Source of the DNA: Bacillus sp. CECT 9360 | GTDB lineage: Bacteria; Bacillota; Bacilli; Bacillales; DSM-1321 | DNA: 64,000 nt | Assembly (NCBI RefSeq): GCF_918741275.1 | Contig: NZ_CAKKNA010000010.1 | Location: 62,001-126,000, forward strand | Direction of reading: 5' to 3' | Part shown: positions 36,171-45,722 of the stretch, in pieces | Position numbering within the stretch: position 1 is the stretch's first letter | How the letters are laid out: each line of letters begins with the position of its first letter | Translations under genes and position numbers: made by a program | The notes under the pieces: model-generated | The model's database searches: none | What the model saw: the letters and a program-made list of their open reading frames with translations, nothing else | What the model was told of the DNA's origin: nothing

Positions 36171-36176
36171 GGCTTT

Positions 36177-36212
36177 CTGCTTCCTTTCTTATCGCTCGCA
36201 GAAAGGAAGCAG
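36177..36212 (+). promoter_or_regulatory. perfect 13-bp intercistronic hairpin
   Basis: CTGCTTCCTTTCT and AGAAAGGAAGCAG pair perfectly around a 10-base loop, directly after the binding-protein gene. There is no T-run, so it probably protects the upstream message end. Confidence 0.7.
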
Positions 36213-36233
36213 CTTACTACTTGGGGGTGTGGT

Positions 36234-37154
36234 ATGAATAGTAATCTGGTTGTGTCACCAGCAGTTGAAGTGAAGCAAAAAAGGAGAAAAGATTACCCGC
36301 TTCTCCAATCGATTCTCTTTTTGCTGCCAACTTGGATCATCTTGCTTATCTTTTTTGTAGGCCCCATTTTATTAACGTTCTATTTTTCCTTTACCAATCT
36401 CACTTTAACGGGAACAGAAGCGCAGAGTCTCGAGTTTACCGGATTTCAAAACTTTACTGCCATGTTTCAGGATCCGAATTTTAGAATCAGCATGGTAAAT
36501 ACGATTGTTTTTTTATTATTTTCAGCTGTCATTGGACAGCAGGTGCTCGGCTTTATTTTGGCTGTGCTGATGAAGGAAAAAAACGCAACATTTAGAAGGA
36601 TCATTGGCATTATTGTCATTGCCGGCTGGGTTACTCCTGAAATTGTAGTCGCCTTTTGCTGGGTAGCCTTTTTAAGTGATAACGGGACATTAAACATGCT
36701 CATGCAGAATATAGGGTTAAAGCCTGTAACCTGGCTGTTCACTTTTCCAATGGTCAGTGTTGTGATCGCAAATATCTGGCATGGGACAGCTTTCTCGATG
36801 CTTGTATTTCAGGCGGCATTGGATGATGTGCCTAAAGAGGTGGAAGAAGCTGCCGTAATCGATGGTGCTTCCCGATTACAGGTGTTAGTAAGAATTGTCA
36901 TTCCCATGGTTAAAGGATCTATCGTTACCAATATGATTCTCGTCACCTTACAAACATTGGGAGTGTTTACCTTAATTTTCGCGATGACAGGCGGAGGACC
37001 TGGGTCGGCCACGCAAACTCTTCCGATTTACATGTATAACCAGGCGTTTGTAAACTATCAGCTTGGCTATGGAACTGCCATTTCACTCGTTTTATTATTA
37101 ATCGGAATTGTTTCAAGTGTCATCTATATCCGATTTATGAAGGTCAAAATTTAA
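36234..37154 (+). CDS. sugar ABC transporter permease (MalF-like)
   Basis: A 306-residue permease with six membrane segments after a basic N-terminus (EVKQKRRKDYPLLQ). The ATPase-contact EAA motif is EEAAVIDGASRLQVLVRIVI near 205. GGGGGTGTGGT precedes ATG 36234. It pairs with the permease encoded 13 bp downstream. No ATPase gene follows. Confidence 0.88.
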   Translation: MNSNLVVSPAVEVKQKRRKDYPLLQSILFLLPTWIILLIFFVGPILLTFYFSFTNLTLTGTEAQSLEFTGFQNFTAMFQDPNFRISMVNTIVFLLFSAVIGQQVLGFILAVLMKEKNATFRRIIGIIVIAGWVTPEIVVAFCWVAFLSDNGTLNMLMQNIGLKPVTWLFTFPMVSVVIANIWHGTAFSMLVFQAALDDVPKEVEEAAVIDGASRLQVLVRIVIPMVKGSIVTNMILVTLQTLGVFTLIFAMTGGGPGSATQTLPIYMYNQAFVNYQLGYGTAISLVLLLIGIVSSVIYIRFMKVKI

Positions 37155-37167
37155 GGGGGTTGGTACA

Positions 37168-37992
37168 GTGAGTCGCTTCAAACTCCAAAGAATCCTTCCA
37201 TATGCCATATTAACCGCAATAGGGATTTTATTTTTATTGCCGCTCCTGTGGGTACTGGTTGCCTCAGTCGACCCAAATGCCCAGCAGGCATTAAAAAGCC
37301 CGGATTCCTTGACAGCTTCGAACTTTACGTCTATTTTAACGGATCCGGCGATTCTTCGTTCTTTTGCGATCGGTTTGTTTCTCTCGTTCGGGCAGGCTGT
37401 TCTTGTTGTTGTAGTCGCGGGGTTGGCAGCGTATCCTCTTTCACGCTATGCTTTGAAATTCAAAAGGCCGTTTATGTACACGATCTTGTTTATGACATCA
37501 CTGCCAATTACGGCGGTAATGGTTCCTGTCTACCAACTGTTTACTTACATTAATCTGCAGGACTCTCTGATTGGAACTGTGTTGTTTTTAACAGCAGCCG
37601 GATTGCCGTACGCTGTTTGGATGATGAAAAACTTTATGGATGCCGTTCCGCTCGAATTAGAAGAATCTGCGTGGATAGACGGCGCGTCCGTCTGGGAAGG
37701 ATTACGAAAAATTGTTGCGCCGTTGATGATTCCCGGAATTTGTACAGTAGCGATCTTTACGTTCTCAGGAAGCTGGGGCAACTTCTTTGTCCCCTATATT
37801 TTGATTCAAACACCTGACAAGTTTCCCGCATCTGTAACGATATTCCAATTCTTTGGAAACTATGGCATGGTGGAGTATGGAAAACTGGCTGCTTTCTCAT
37901 TGATTTATACAATGCCCGCTGTGGTTCTTTACCTATTTTCACAGCGTTTTATGTCCCAGGGTTTTAGCCTTGGCGGTGCTTCAAAAGGGTGA
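37168..37992 (+). CDS. sugar ABC transporter permease (MalG-like)
   Basis: A 274-residue permease, GTG start after AAGGGGG. The EAA motif is ELEESAWIDGASVWEGLRKI near 165. The C-terminus RFMSQGFSLGGASKG is typical of MalG-type subunits. It completes the membrane part of the second importer. As with the first importer, the energising ATPase must come from elsewhere in the genome. Confidence 0.88.
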   Translation: MSRFKLQRILPYAILTAIGILFLLPLLWVLVASVDPNAQQALKSPDSLTASNFTSILTDPAILRSFAIGLFLSFGQAVLVVVVAGLAAYPLSRYALKFKRPFMYTILFMTSLPITAVMVPVYQLFTYINLQDSLIGTVLFLTAAGLPYAVWMMKNFMDAVPLELEESAWIDGASVWEGLRKIVAPLMIPGICTVAIFTFSGSWGNFFVPYILIQTPDKFPASVTIFQFFGNYGMVEYGKLAAFSLIYTMPAVVLYLFSQRFMSQGFSLGGASKG

Positions 37993-38025
37993 ATTCTATG
38001 AGAGAAAAAGGAGTGTTTCGTTGAT

Positions 38026-41000
38026 ATGTTTTGGACGATTGAGAAATTAGAAAAACGGATTAAGGAATTGGACGCTTATCGTTATCGGGACGTAAAATCG
38101 GTTTTATCCTTCCAGGCGCAGCTAGATGAAGAAGGTATCGTCGCACAGAAAGCACCGTTCGGCGGTACTTGGGAAACGATGAATATTCGAGACAGGTGGG
38201 AAGGCCGGGATACGTACATATGGCTAAAAACGGCGGTTCCGATTCCCGATGAGTGGAAAGGTGAAAAAATTGTCGGGGTATTTGATTTTGGAAAGACCGG
38301 CGGCGGACATAATTCTGGATTTGAATCGTTGCTCTATGTAAATGGCATGCCGTATCAAGGTGTGGATATGAATCATCAGGAAGTCTTTATAGACGGGAGT
38401 TTAGCTGGCAGCACAATCGAGTTATGTTTTCGGCTTTGGTCTGGACTTGAAGGCGGGGGTACGCCGACCATACAGGAGCATCAATTGAAGACGGCTTTTG
38501 TTGCTTGTCTTGATGAATCGGCAGACGATCTTTACTATACAGGAAAAGCTGCAATCGAAACGGTAAAATATTTGCAAGAGTCTCAGCCGGAAAGACAAAC
38601 CTTATTAAAGGCACTAGATAAAGCATTTCTATTAATTGATTGGTCTGTCCCGGGTTCAGCTAGCTTCTATGACAGTGTTTATCAAGCGCAATCTGCATTA
38701 AACGAAGAAATCGAAAAGATTCCGAATCATTATCCCGTGACTGTTACTGCTATTGGACACACCCATATTGACGTCGCCTGGCTGTGGCGTTTAAAGCATA
38801 CAAGGGAAAAAGCAGCACGGTCATTTTCTACCGTTCTTCGTTTAATGGAGCAGTATCCGGATTATGTCTTTTTACAAACCCAGCCTCAACTATATGACTA
38901 TATCAAAAAGGATTACCCGGATATCTACCAGCAAATCGAGAGAAGAATTCAGGAAGGACGCTGGGAAACAGACGGCGGAATGTGGCTGGAAGCTGATTGC
39001 AACTTAACGTCGGGTGAGTCGCTTGTTCGGCAATTATTGCTAGGCACAAAGTTCTTCCGGGAAAATTACGGGAAGGAATGCCAATATCTATGGCTGCCGG
39101 ATGTATTTGGCTACAGTTGGGCCCTTCCGCAAATTCTAGTGAAATCAGGAATTAAAACATTCATGACTACGAAGATAAGCTGGAGTGAGTATAATAAAAT
39201 GCCTCATGACACCTTTAAGTGGAGAGGAATTGATGGAACAGAAATTCTAACGCACTTTATCACCACTCCGGAAGATGAGTACTGGTTCTACACATACAAC
39301 GGCCGCATTACCCCGCGCACGGTAAAGGGCATTTGGGAAGCTTATCGGGACAAAGCCGTCAATCAGGAATTACTCCTCTCCTATGGATATGGAGACGGCG
39401 GTGGCGGCGTCAATCGTGAAATGCTGGAAATGCGCAGGCGCTTGGATAAAATGCCGGGTTTGCCGGCTGTCAAAACAGGAAGAGCGGATGAGTTTTTTGA
39501 GCGTCTTCATGAAACGGTAGATAACACAGATCAATATGTTCATACATGGGATGGAGAACTATATTTAGAATATCACCGGGGAACATACACGAGCCAGGCC
39601 TACAATAAACGGATGAACCGGAAAATGGAACTCCTCCTTCGCGAAACAGAATGGCTCCATACCTTAAATAGTGTATTGATAGGTTCATGGACTTCCTATC
39701 CGAAACAAGAACTTGAGGATAGCTGGAAAATTGTCCTGCGCAATCAATTCCACGATATTATTCCGGGCTCCTCGATTCGGGAGGTATATGAAGACAGTAA
39801 GCTGGAGTATGAAGAGGCACACAAGTTAGGAGCAAATGCATGGAAGAATGCATCCGAGTCTTTGACAGAACAGAAACAGGAGAGCATTACCATCTTTAAT
39901 TCCTCTTCATGGGAACGAGACGATTTAGTCAAAGTTAACACAGTTTCCAAACAGGGAATCGTTTGGAAGGACGAAACAGGTAAAGTGCTTGATTCTCAGC
40001 TCACTTCGGATGGAGAATGGCTGGTCGATGTGGAACAAGTTCCTTCTCTGGGCAAGAGTTCGATTCGTTCTGAACTTGGTGAAAAAGAGGGACGATCCGT
40101 GTTTACTGTTTCCGAAAATAACATATCCACCCCTTATTACGAGATAGACTGGAATGAAAATGGGCAGTTAACCAAAATCTACGACCGCAAACACAAACGC
40201 AATGTGTTAGCTCCAAACGCTGTCGGGAATGTGCTCCAGATATTTGAAGACAAACCAATGCGATATGACGCATGGGATATCGATATTTACTATCAGGATA
40301 AAATGAAAGAGATTTCAAATTTAATAGAAAGTAAAGTTATTGAAGAAGGGCCAATCCGCAGCGTGATTCAGTTTGTATGGGCATACGGCAGTTCAACGAT
40401 CACACAGAAGATGTCACTTTATGCGAAAAATCCTCGTGTTGATTTTGAAACAACTGTTAATTGGTGTGAGCGGGAACAATTGCTAAAAGTAGCATTCCCT
40501 GTGGATATTCGGGCAACAGAAGCCACATATGATATTCAATATGGAAATGTGAAGCGTCCGACCCATTGGAACACGAGCTGGGATTATGCCCGTTTTGAAA
40601 CCGTCGGACATCAGTGGGCCGATTTGTCCGAAACAGGATATGGAATCAGCTTACTGAATGATTGCAAATATGGCCACGATATAAAAGATAACGTGATGAG
40701 GCTGACTCTACTAAAGTCGGCTATCTATCCAGATGTTGAAGCTGATCAAGGAGAGCATCAGTTTACCTATTCGCTGCTGCCGCATAATGGAAGCTGGTAT
40801 GAAGGCGGAACGGTTCAGCAAGCATGGGCGCTAAACAATCCGTTGACTTACACGGAAGGCTATTCTGAAAGAGTTTCGCTGTTTTCCGTCAGTGCACAGA
40901 ATGTAATCGTAGATGCGGTGAAAAAGAGAGAAGACAGCGATGAAGTGATTATCCGCATGCATGAGTTCACCGGTGCAAGAGGCAAGGTAGAGGTAACCAG

Positions 41001-41136
41001 TGAATTGAATATCCTTTCATGGCAAGAATGTGATTTAATGGAAAGAAGCATAGAAGAAAAAGAAGAAAATCAATCATTTGAGTTTGACATCAAACCCTAT
41101 GAGATTAAAACATTCATTGTTCAAGTGAAAAAATAA
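38026..41136 (+). CDS. cytoplasmic GH38 alpha-mannosidase
   Basis: A 1036-residue family 38 glycoside hydrolase without signal peptide. Zinc-binding residues His245, His247 and Asp249 lie in AIGHTHIDVAWLWRLKHTRE. The catalytic nucleophile Asp359 is in LWLPDVFGYSWALPQI. Then come the mid-domain (RNQFHDIIPGSSIREVYEDS) and the C-terminal beta-domains (LLPHNGSWYEGG). Length and order match bacterial cytosolic alpha-mannosidases such as streptococcal GH38 enzymes. It would hydrolyse imported alpha-mannosides to mannose. It follows the permease genes by 34 bp in the same transcript. Confidence 0.93.
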   Translation: MFWTIEKLEKRIKELDAYRYRDVKSVLSFQAQLDEEGIVAQKAPFGGTWETMNIRDRWEGRDTYIWLKTAVPIPDEWKGEKIVGVFDFGKTGGGHNSGFESLLYVNGMPYQGVDMNHQEVFIDGSLAGSTIELCFRLWSGLEGGGTPTIQEHQLKTAFVACLDESADDLYYTGKAAIETVKYLQESQPERQTLLKALDKAFLLIDWSVPGSASFYDSVYQAQSALNEEIEKIPNHYPVTVTAIGHTHIDVAWLWRLKHTREKAARSFSTVLRLMEQYPDYVFLQTQPQLYDYIKKDYPDIYQQIERRIQEGRWETDGGMWLEADCNLTSGESLVRQLLLGTKFFRENYGKECQYLWLPDVFGYSWALPQILVKSGIKTFMTTKISWSEYNKMPHDTFKWRGIDGTEILTHFITTPEDEYWFYTYNGRITPRTVKGIWEAYRDKAVNQELLLSYGYGDGGGGVNREMLEMRRRLDKMPGLPAVKTGRADEFFERLHETVDNTDQYVHTWDGELYLEYHRGTYTSQAYNKRMNRKMELLLRETEWLHTLNSVLIGSWTSYPKQELEDSWKIVLRNQFHDIIPGSSIREVYEDSKLEYEEAHKLGANAWKNASESLTEQKQESITIFNSSSWERDDLVKVNTVSKQGIVWKDETGKVLDSQLTSDGEWLVDVEQVPSLGKSSIRSELGEKEGRSVFTVSENNISTPYYEIDWNENGQLTKIYDRKHKRNVLAPNAVGNVLQIFEDKPMRYDAWDIDIYYQDKMKEISNLIESKVIEEGPIRSVIQFVWAYGSSTITQKMSLYAKNPRVDFETTVNWCEREQLLKVAFPVDIRATEATYDIQYGNVKRPTHWNTSWDYARFETVGHQWADLSETGYGISLLNDCKYGHDIKDNVMRLTLLKSAIYPDVEADQGEHQFTYSLLPHNGSWYEGGTVQQAWALNNPLTYTEGYSERVSLFSVSAQNVIVDAVKKREDSDEVIIRMHEFTGARGKVEVTSELNILSWQECDLMERSIEEKEENQSFEFDIKPYEIKTFIVQVKK

Positions 41137-41187
41137 GGTATGCCATGAACAGAGAGATTTCCTCCTCCATGGTAAACAGGCAGAAAA

Positions 41188-42330
41188 TTGGGGGTGGACA
41201 CCATCTTAGCGCTATATGAACAAGTTTATCAATCATTGAAGAAAGATATCATAGATGGAAAATACAAGACGGGTGATCGGATTCCATCTGAAAAAGAGCT
41301 ATCTGACGCTTTTCAGGTCAGCCGCATTACAAGCAAGAGAGCATTGGAAGAGCTTGTCGAAGATGGAATTGTATACCGGACTCAGGGAAAAGGGACATTC
41401 GTTTCCGAGAACCTGGATACGAAGATTGGATTCGTCTCAAAGCGCACCCGCAAACCCTTATTCGGGCTAATCATTACGAACTTTCACGATAGCTATAGTT
41501 CAAAACTCATTTCGAGTATTGAAACGGCTTCGGATGAACAGTGCCTGATAATTTTAAAGCAGACTTTCGGTTTACCTGATAAGGAGGAGAAAGTGATCAA
41601 AGAGCTACTCGACTTCGGTGTAGATGGTCTGCTTATTTATCCGGCACAGGCCGAACACTATAGCTCGGAAATCCTTAAAATGGTTGTAGACCAATTCCCG
41701 ATGGTCTTAATCGACCGATCATTTAAAGGTGTTCGGGCTACTGCCATCTCCTCTGATAATGTGCAGGCTGCCAAAATTGGAGTCGATTATCTGTTTGAAT
41801 TAGGCCATGACCAAATTGGTGTCCTTTCACCAAGAACGATCGAGACGACAACCATTGAAGACCGTTTTGACGGAATTGTCGAAGCTTATGCTGAACGGAA
41901 TGCAATGGTAAATCGGGAATTATGGTGTACAGAAATCAAGAGTACCCTTCCCCTGCCAGAAGCAACCAGCGAACAAGACATCGAGCTCATTAAAAAATAC
42001 CTAAAGAAAAATCCGCATGTCACCGCTTTATTTGCACTAGAATACCAAATCGCCGAACTGGCAAAAAGAGCTGCACAACAGATCGGCCTTCGAGTGCCTG
42101 AGGATATCTCTATTCTCTGTTTTGACGAACCGGAACATCGCTTAAGCAGCTGGACGTTTACCCATCTGCAACAAAAGGAGAAAGAAATCGGACAATTGGC
42201 GGTTTCCAAGTTATTAGAGATGGTCAATGGTGAAAAAGAGATTGAAAAAGTATATTTGCCTGCAGATTTAATAGTGGGGAATTCTACATGCCATGTAAAA
42301 AAAATCTCAGCTCTGAAAAATGCGGAATAA
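41188..42330 (+). CDS. GntR/LacI hybrid sugar-responsive repressor (AraR-like)
   Basis: About 380 residues: a GntR winged helix at the N-terminus (LYEQVYQSLKKDIIDGKYKT, RIPSEKELSDAFQVSRITSK) and a LacI/periplasmic-binding-like effector domain (FGLIITNFHDSYSS, GVDGLLIYPAQAEHY, VLIDRSF, ISSDNVQAAKIGVDYLFELGHDQIGVLS). This AraR/ScrR-type build binds DNA as a dimer and releases on sugar binding. It probably represses the operon it ends. The start is uncertain: TTG 41188 has a poor site, whereas a strong GGGGGTGG (41190-41197) is followed at the right distance only by ATC 41203, so a rare start codon is possible. Confidence 0.85.
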   Translation: MGVDTILALYEQVYQSLKKDIIDGKYKTGDRIPSEKELSDAFQVSRITSKRALEELVEDGIVYRTQGKGTFVSENLDTKIGFVSKRTRKPLFGLIITNFHDSYSSKLISSIETASDEQCLIILKQTFGLPDKEEKVIKELLDFGVDGLLIYPAQAEHYSSEILKMVVDQFPMVLIDRSFKGVRATAISSDNVQAAKIGVDYLFELGHDQIGVLSPRTIETTTIEDRFDGIVEAYAERNAMVNRELWCTEIKSTLPLPEATSEQDIELIKKYLKKNPHVTALFALEYQIAELAKRAAQQIGLRVPEDISILCFDEPEHRLSSWTFTHLQQKEKEIGQLAVSKLLEMVNGEKEIEKVYLPADLIVGNSTCHVKKISALKNAE

Positions 42331-42406
42331 GAAAGTAGAACCAATCTTTTTGTACATGGAGTTATTTCAGCTTCATAGAACAAAAGATGGGAGTCTTTTT
42401 TACTTT

Positions 42407-42581
42407 GGCTCTGTTAAACGATAATGTTGTTTTTGGGAAGGGAATCTGCGAGACTCCAGCGGAAAAACGGGCTGGCAAGACCCCGCAGCGAGGTACGAGT
42501 GAGGAGGCTTGCCAGTTCGTCCGCGGAAAGCGAGTAGATTCCATGACCATTTGAAAATCAACAATGGAATTTAACAGAGCC
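42407..42581. mobile_element. 175-bp MITE-like element, copy 2
   Basis: Same length and sequence as 20765-20939 but for one base (T to A in the segment ACTCCxGCGG). It is flanked by its own exact 8-bp duplication TTTACTTT (42399-42406 and 42582-42589). Inverted ends are GGCTCTGTTAAA/TTTAACAGAGCC. It sits between the GntR-type gene and the iol operon and interrupts no gene. Confidence 0.88.
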
Positions 42582-42625
42582 TTTACTTTAGAAAAGGTGA
42601 AATCGTTCAGTATGTAATTGATATT

Positions 42626-42666
42626 TGGGGTCATTCTGCTTGACCCTTTTTTAATTGTGGATTACA
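42626..42666 (+). repeat. 41-bp hairpin repeat, copy 2
   Basis: TGGGGTCA and TTGACCCTT with T-rich sequence after, then TTAATTGTGGATTACA; about 36 of 41 bases match 34523-34564. In this copy the hairpin is followed by six T and could work as a terminator. Confidence 0.6.
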
Positions 42667-42844
42667 AAGTGGAGAGCAATAATCATGTACTGTTTGGATA
42701 AGCGAGAATTAAGTGGGAGTTAATAAAGTAAGGACACTCTCTTGTTTATGGCATGGTTTTACTTTCGATTAGTGTTTAAAATCGTTAAATAGAAACTTTT
42801 CCCTCGCTCATTCACCTAATTTTGTCCTTCATAAACTGAGAGTG

Positions 42845-42941
42845 CGGTCTATCTCGAGAAATTCGGTCATAAAACTGTTTCCGATCATAAATTGAAGAAT
42901 TCGGTCGTAAATCTCACCATTTTATCTTGAATATAAGTAAG
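42845..42941 (+). repeat. short direct repeats (CGGTCATAAA type) plus 27-bp motif, copy 2
   Basis: Related units follow each other: GCGGTCTATCTC, TTCGGTCATAAAAC, TTCCGATCATAAATT and TTCGGTCGTAAATCTC. They run into the 27-bp motif shared with 15401-15427. No coding signal. The rest of the 42331-43009 gap shows nothing else I recognise. Confidence 0.5.
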
Positions 42942-43009
42942 GATTTACTAAAGCATTATCGACATTTTTAGTTCAATAGTAACGGTTTGATTAAATAATT
43001 AAAAAATGG

Positions 43010-43036
43010 TTGACTGAAAGCGCTTTAACATATAAT
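43010..43036 (+). promoter_or_regulatory. iol operon promoter with overlapping cre
   Basis: TTGACT (43010-43015) and TATAAT (43031-43036), spacer 15 bp (slightly short). A cre-like box TGAAAGCGCTTTAA (43015-43028) fills the spacer, so CcpA binding would exclude RNA polymerase. Confidence 0.65.
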
Positions 43037-43060
43037 ATGAAATCAAATATATCCAACATA

Positions 43061-43082
43061 TAACCAAAACATAACAAATAAA
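43061..43082 (+). promoter_or_regulatory. probable IolR operator 1 (tandem 11-mers)
   Basis: Two abutting 11-mers, TAACCAAAACA and TAACAAATAAA, each match the B. subtilis IolR box WRAYCAADARD at 10 of 11 positions. They lie 25 bp downstream of the -10 box. Confidence 0.6.
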
Positions 43083-43253
43083 TACACAGAAGGAGATGGA
43101 AAAAGAAAGATTGGTGAACTAAAAGGAAATGCCAAAATATAATTTCATCATTTTTATACACCGTGAGGAAGTAACAATCAATGGTGAAAGTCTTCATAAT
43201 CGTTTCAGATGAAAATAGATTTATTACTTAAGTGAATGATAGGAGGAAGACAG

Positions 43254-44729
43254 ATGACTGAAGTGATAACCAAAGTAAGAAAACTTAAAAACTACATAAA
43301 TGGTGAATGGGTTGAAAGTAACACAACGAAATATGAAGAGGTCTACAACCCGGCAACTAAAGAAGTCATTGCCCTGGTACCACATTCAACTAAAGAAGAT
43401 ATAGAATACGCGGTAAAAGCCGCAAAAAAGGCATTTGACATGTGGAAGAACGTCCCTGTTCCAAAGCGGGCCAGAGTTTTGTTTAATTTTCACCAATTAT
43501 TACAAGAAAATATAGAAGAATTGGCGAATTTAATTACAATCGAAAATGGCAAGGCTCTTTCCGAAGCAAGAGGAGAAGTTCTTCGCGGTATTGAAAATGT
43601 CGAATTTGCTGCAGGGGCACCGACCTTAATGATGGGAGATTCACTTTCTACCATTGCAACAGATGTGGAAGCCGCTAATTACCGCTATCCGATTGGAGTT
43701 GTTGGAGGAATCGCACCATTCAACTTTCCAATGATGGTACCGTGCTGGATGTTCCCCATGGCCGTTGCGCTAGGCAATTCATTTATTTTGAAACCATCGG
43801 AACGAACACCATTATTAACTGAAAAATTTGCAGAGCTATTTACAAAAGCAGGACTTCCGAAGGGGGTATTTAACGTCGTTCACGGTGCTCATGACGTTGT
43901 TAACGGCATTTTGGATGACCCGGAAGTGAAAGCTATTTCCTTTGTCGGCTCCAAACCTGTTGGAGAATATGTCTATAAAAAAGCCAGCGAGAATTTAAAG
44001 CGTGTCCAAGTGTTGGGCGGTGCTAAAAACCATGTTGTTGTTTTAAATGATGCTGATTTAGAAGATGCAACGACTAACATTATCGGGGCAGCATTCGGCT
44101 CAGCTGGTGAACGTTGTATGGCAGCCTCTGTCATAACAGTGGAAGAAGGAATTGCCGATGAGTTTTTAGCTAAAATGGTTGAGAAAGCGAAAGACATTAA
44201 AATGGGGAATGGTTTGGATGATGGCATTTTCCTTGGTCCTGTTATCAGAGAAGAGAATCAAAAACGCACCCTAAATTATATCGAAAAAGGTATTGAAGAG
44301 GGAGCGAAACTGGTACTTGATGGCCGTGAACGTGTGCTGAATGAAGGATTTTTTGTTGGTCCATCTATATTCGAGGGTGTTACAGCGGATATGACGATCT
44401 GGAAAGATGAAATTTTTGCACCAGTATTGTCGATTGTTCGAGTGAAAAACCTGAAAGAAGCTGTTGAAATTGCCAATCGTTCAGAATTTGCCAATGGTGC
44501 ATGTATCTTTTCATCAAATGCTTCATCGATCCGATACTTCCGTGAAAATATTGACGCAGGAATGCTGGGAGTTAATCTAGGGGTACCAGCTCCAATGGCC
44601 TTCTTCCCATTCTCCGGATGGAAGTCGTCCTTCTTTGGTACTTTACATGCGAATGGAAAAGATAGCGTGGACTTCTATACTCGTAAAAAGGTAGTAACAG
44701 CGCGCTATAAAGCACCATCATTTGAATAA
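43254..44729 (+). CDS. iolA: methylmalonate-semialdehyde dehydrogenase (CoA-acylating)
   Basis: A 491-residue aldehyde dehydrogenase that converts malonate semialdehyde (inositol pathway) to acetyl-CoA and CO2. The start ...[23 protein letters not shown], the NAD-binding [15 protein letters not shown], and catalytic Cys288 in [12 protein letters not shown] are those of IolA/MmsA rather than ordinary aldehyde dehydrogenases. The frame opens at ATG 43236, but AGGAGGA lies between that codon and ATG 43254, which is the real start. First gene of the iol operon; a hairpin follows. Confidence 0.93.
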   Translation: MTEVITKVRKLKNYINGEWVESNTTKYEEVYNPATKEVIALVPHSTKEDIEYAVKAAKKAFDMWKNVPVPKRARVLFNFHQLLQENIEELANLITIENGKALSEARGEVLRGIENVEFAAGAPTLMMGDSLSTIATDVEAANYRYPIGVVGGIAPFNFPMMVPCWMFPMAVALGNSFILKPSERTPLLTEKFAELFTKAGLPKGVFNVVHGAHDVVNGILDDPEVKAISFVGSKPVGEYVYKKASENLKRVQVLGGAKNHVVVLNDADLEDATTNIIGAAFGSAGERCMAASVITVEEGIADEFLAKMVEKAKDIKMGNGLDDGIFLGPVIREENQKRTLNYIEKGIEEGAKLVLDGRERVLNEGFFVGPSIFEGVTADMTIWKDEIFAPVLSIVRVKNLKEAVEIANRSEFANGACIFSSNASSIRYFRENIDAGMLGVNLGVPAPMAFFPFSGWKSSFFGTLHANGKDSVDFYTRKKVVTARYKAPSFE

Positions 44730-44770
44730 ACCAAACTACATCACATTTCTTAGAATAATAGATTAAACGG

Positions 44771-44826
44771 GAACAGAGAGAGTTTACTTTTGCACAAGTA
44801 TTGCATAAGGAGGCTCTCTTCTGTTC
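44771..44826 (+). promoter_or_regulatory. intercistronic hairpin between iolA and iolB
   Basis: GAACAGAGAGAG pairs with CTCTCTTCTGTTC with one bulged base, enclosing a 31-base loop. There is no T-run. It may set different levels of the iolA segment and the rest of the operon. Confidence 0.5.
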
Positions 44827-44879
44827 AAATCCAATCCCCAACCAGGTTCGAATATAAATAAGAAAAAAGAGGTGATCGC

Positions 44880-45695
44880 ATGAATAAATTGCTTCGAAAA
44901 CCAAAAAGAGGGGAACTTTCACCAGGAGTTACCGTTGTTCATGATGTAACGGAAGAAAATTCACCTTTGGAATATGTTGCATTTAAAATTGTGGATCTGA
45001 CGCCAGGAGCCCACTATTCGGAAACACTTGCCAATAAAGAATGTTGCATTGTGGCATTAACCGGAAAAATTAATGTGACGGATGATGAACAATCATTCGA
45101 AGACATTGGTACCCGCGAGAGCGTGTTTGATAAGAAACCTACAGATAGTGTGTACGTCTCAAATAATCGCAGCTTTGAAGTAGAGGCTGTCACTCAAGCT
45201 CGTGTGGCATTATGCTATTCACCTTCCGAAAAACAAATGCCAACCAAGCTAATTAAAGCTTCCGATAACAGCGTGGAAAATCGAGGAATCCTCTATAATA
45301 AACGACTAGTACACAATATTCTGCCTGACTCAGACCCATCTGCAAATAGTTTATTAGTTGTGGAAGTATTCACAGAAAGTGGAAACTGGTCAAGCTATCC
45401 TCCACATAAGCACGATCAAGATCGATTACCTGATGAATCCTTTTTAGAAGAAACCTATTATCACGAAATGAACCCGCCGCAAGGATTTGTGTTCCAGCGT
45501 GTGTATACAGATGATCGATCACTTGATGAAACGATGACAGTAGAGAACGGTGACGTCGTTATTGTACCAGCAGGATATCATCCAGTCGGTGTGCCGGATG
45601 GATACACTTCCTATTATTTAAATGTAATGGCAGGTCCAAAACGGATTTGGAAATTCCACAATGATCCGGATCATGAATGGATTCTAAAACGTTAA
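44880..45695 (+). CDS. iolB: 5-deoxy-glucuronate isomerase
   Basis: A 271-residue bicupin of the KduI/IolB family that isomerises 5-deoxy-glucuronate to 5-dehydro-2-deoxy-gluconate. The metal-site segment SSYPPHKHDQD near 180 and the C-terminal PAGYHPVGVPDGYTSYYLNVMAG are diagnostic. AGAGGTGATCGC precedes ATG 44880. Order iolA-B-C-D-E-G-H-I-J matches the B. subtilis operon without iolF. Confidence 0.93.
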   Translation: MNKLLRKPKRGELSPGVTVVHDVTEENSPLEYVAFKIVDLTPGAHYSETLANKECCIVALTGKINVTDDEQSFEDIGTRESVFDKKPTDSVYVSNNRSFEVEAVTQARVALCYSPSEKQMPTKLIKASDNSVENRGILYNKRLVHNILPDSDPSANSLLVVEVFTESGNWSSYPPHKHDQDRLPDESFLEETYYHEMNPPQGFVFQRVYTDDRSLDETMTVENGDVVIVPAGYHPVGVPDGYTSYYLNVMAGPKRIWKFHNDPDHEWILKR

Positions 45696-45722
45696 CAATA
45701 TTCTTAAGGAGCTGTTTCTGAT

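Noticed and set aside
15483..42330. Dedicated ATP-binding subunit for the two CUT1 importers
   Set aside because: I looked for Walker A and LSGGQ motifs in both clusters and found none. The only complete ABC ATPase gene (55875) is RbsA-type and belongs to the CUT2 importer.
42845..42915. CRISPR-like array
   Set aside because: Units are only 12-16 bp, imperfect and directly adjacent without spacers of constant length; no cas genes are present.
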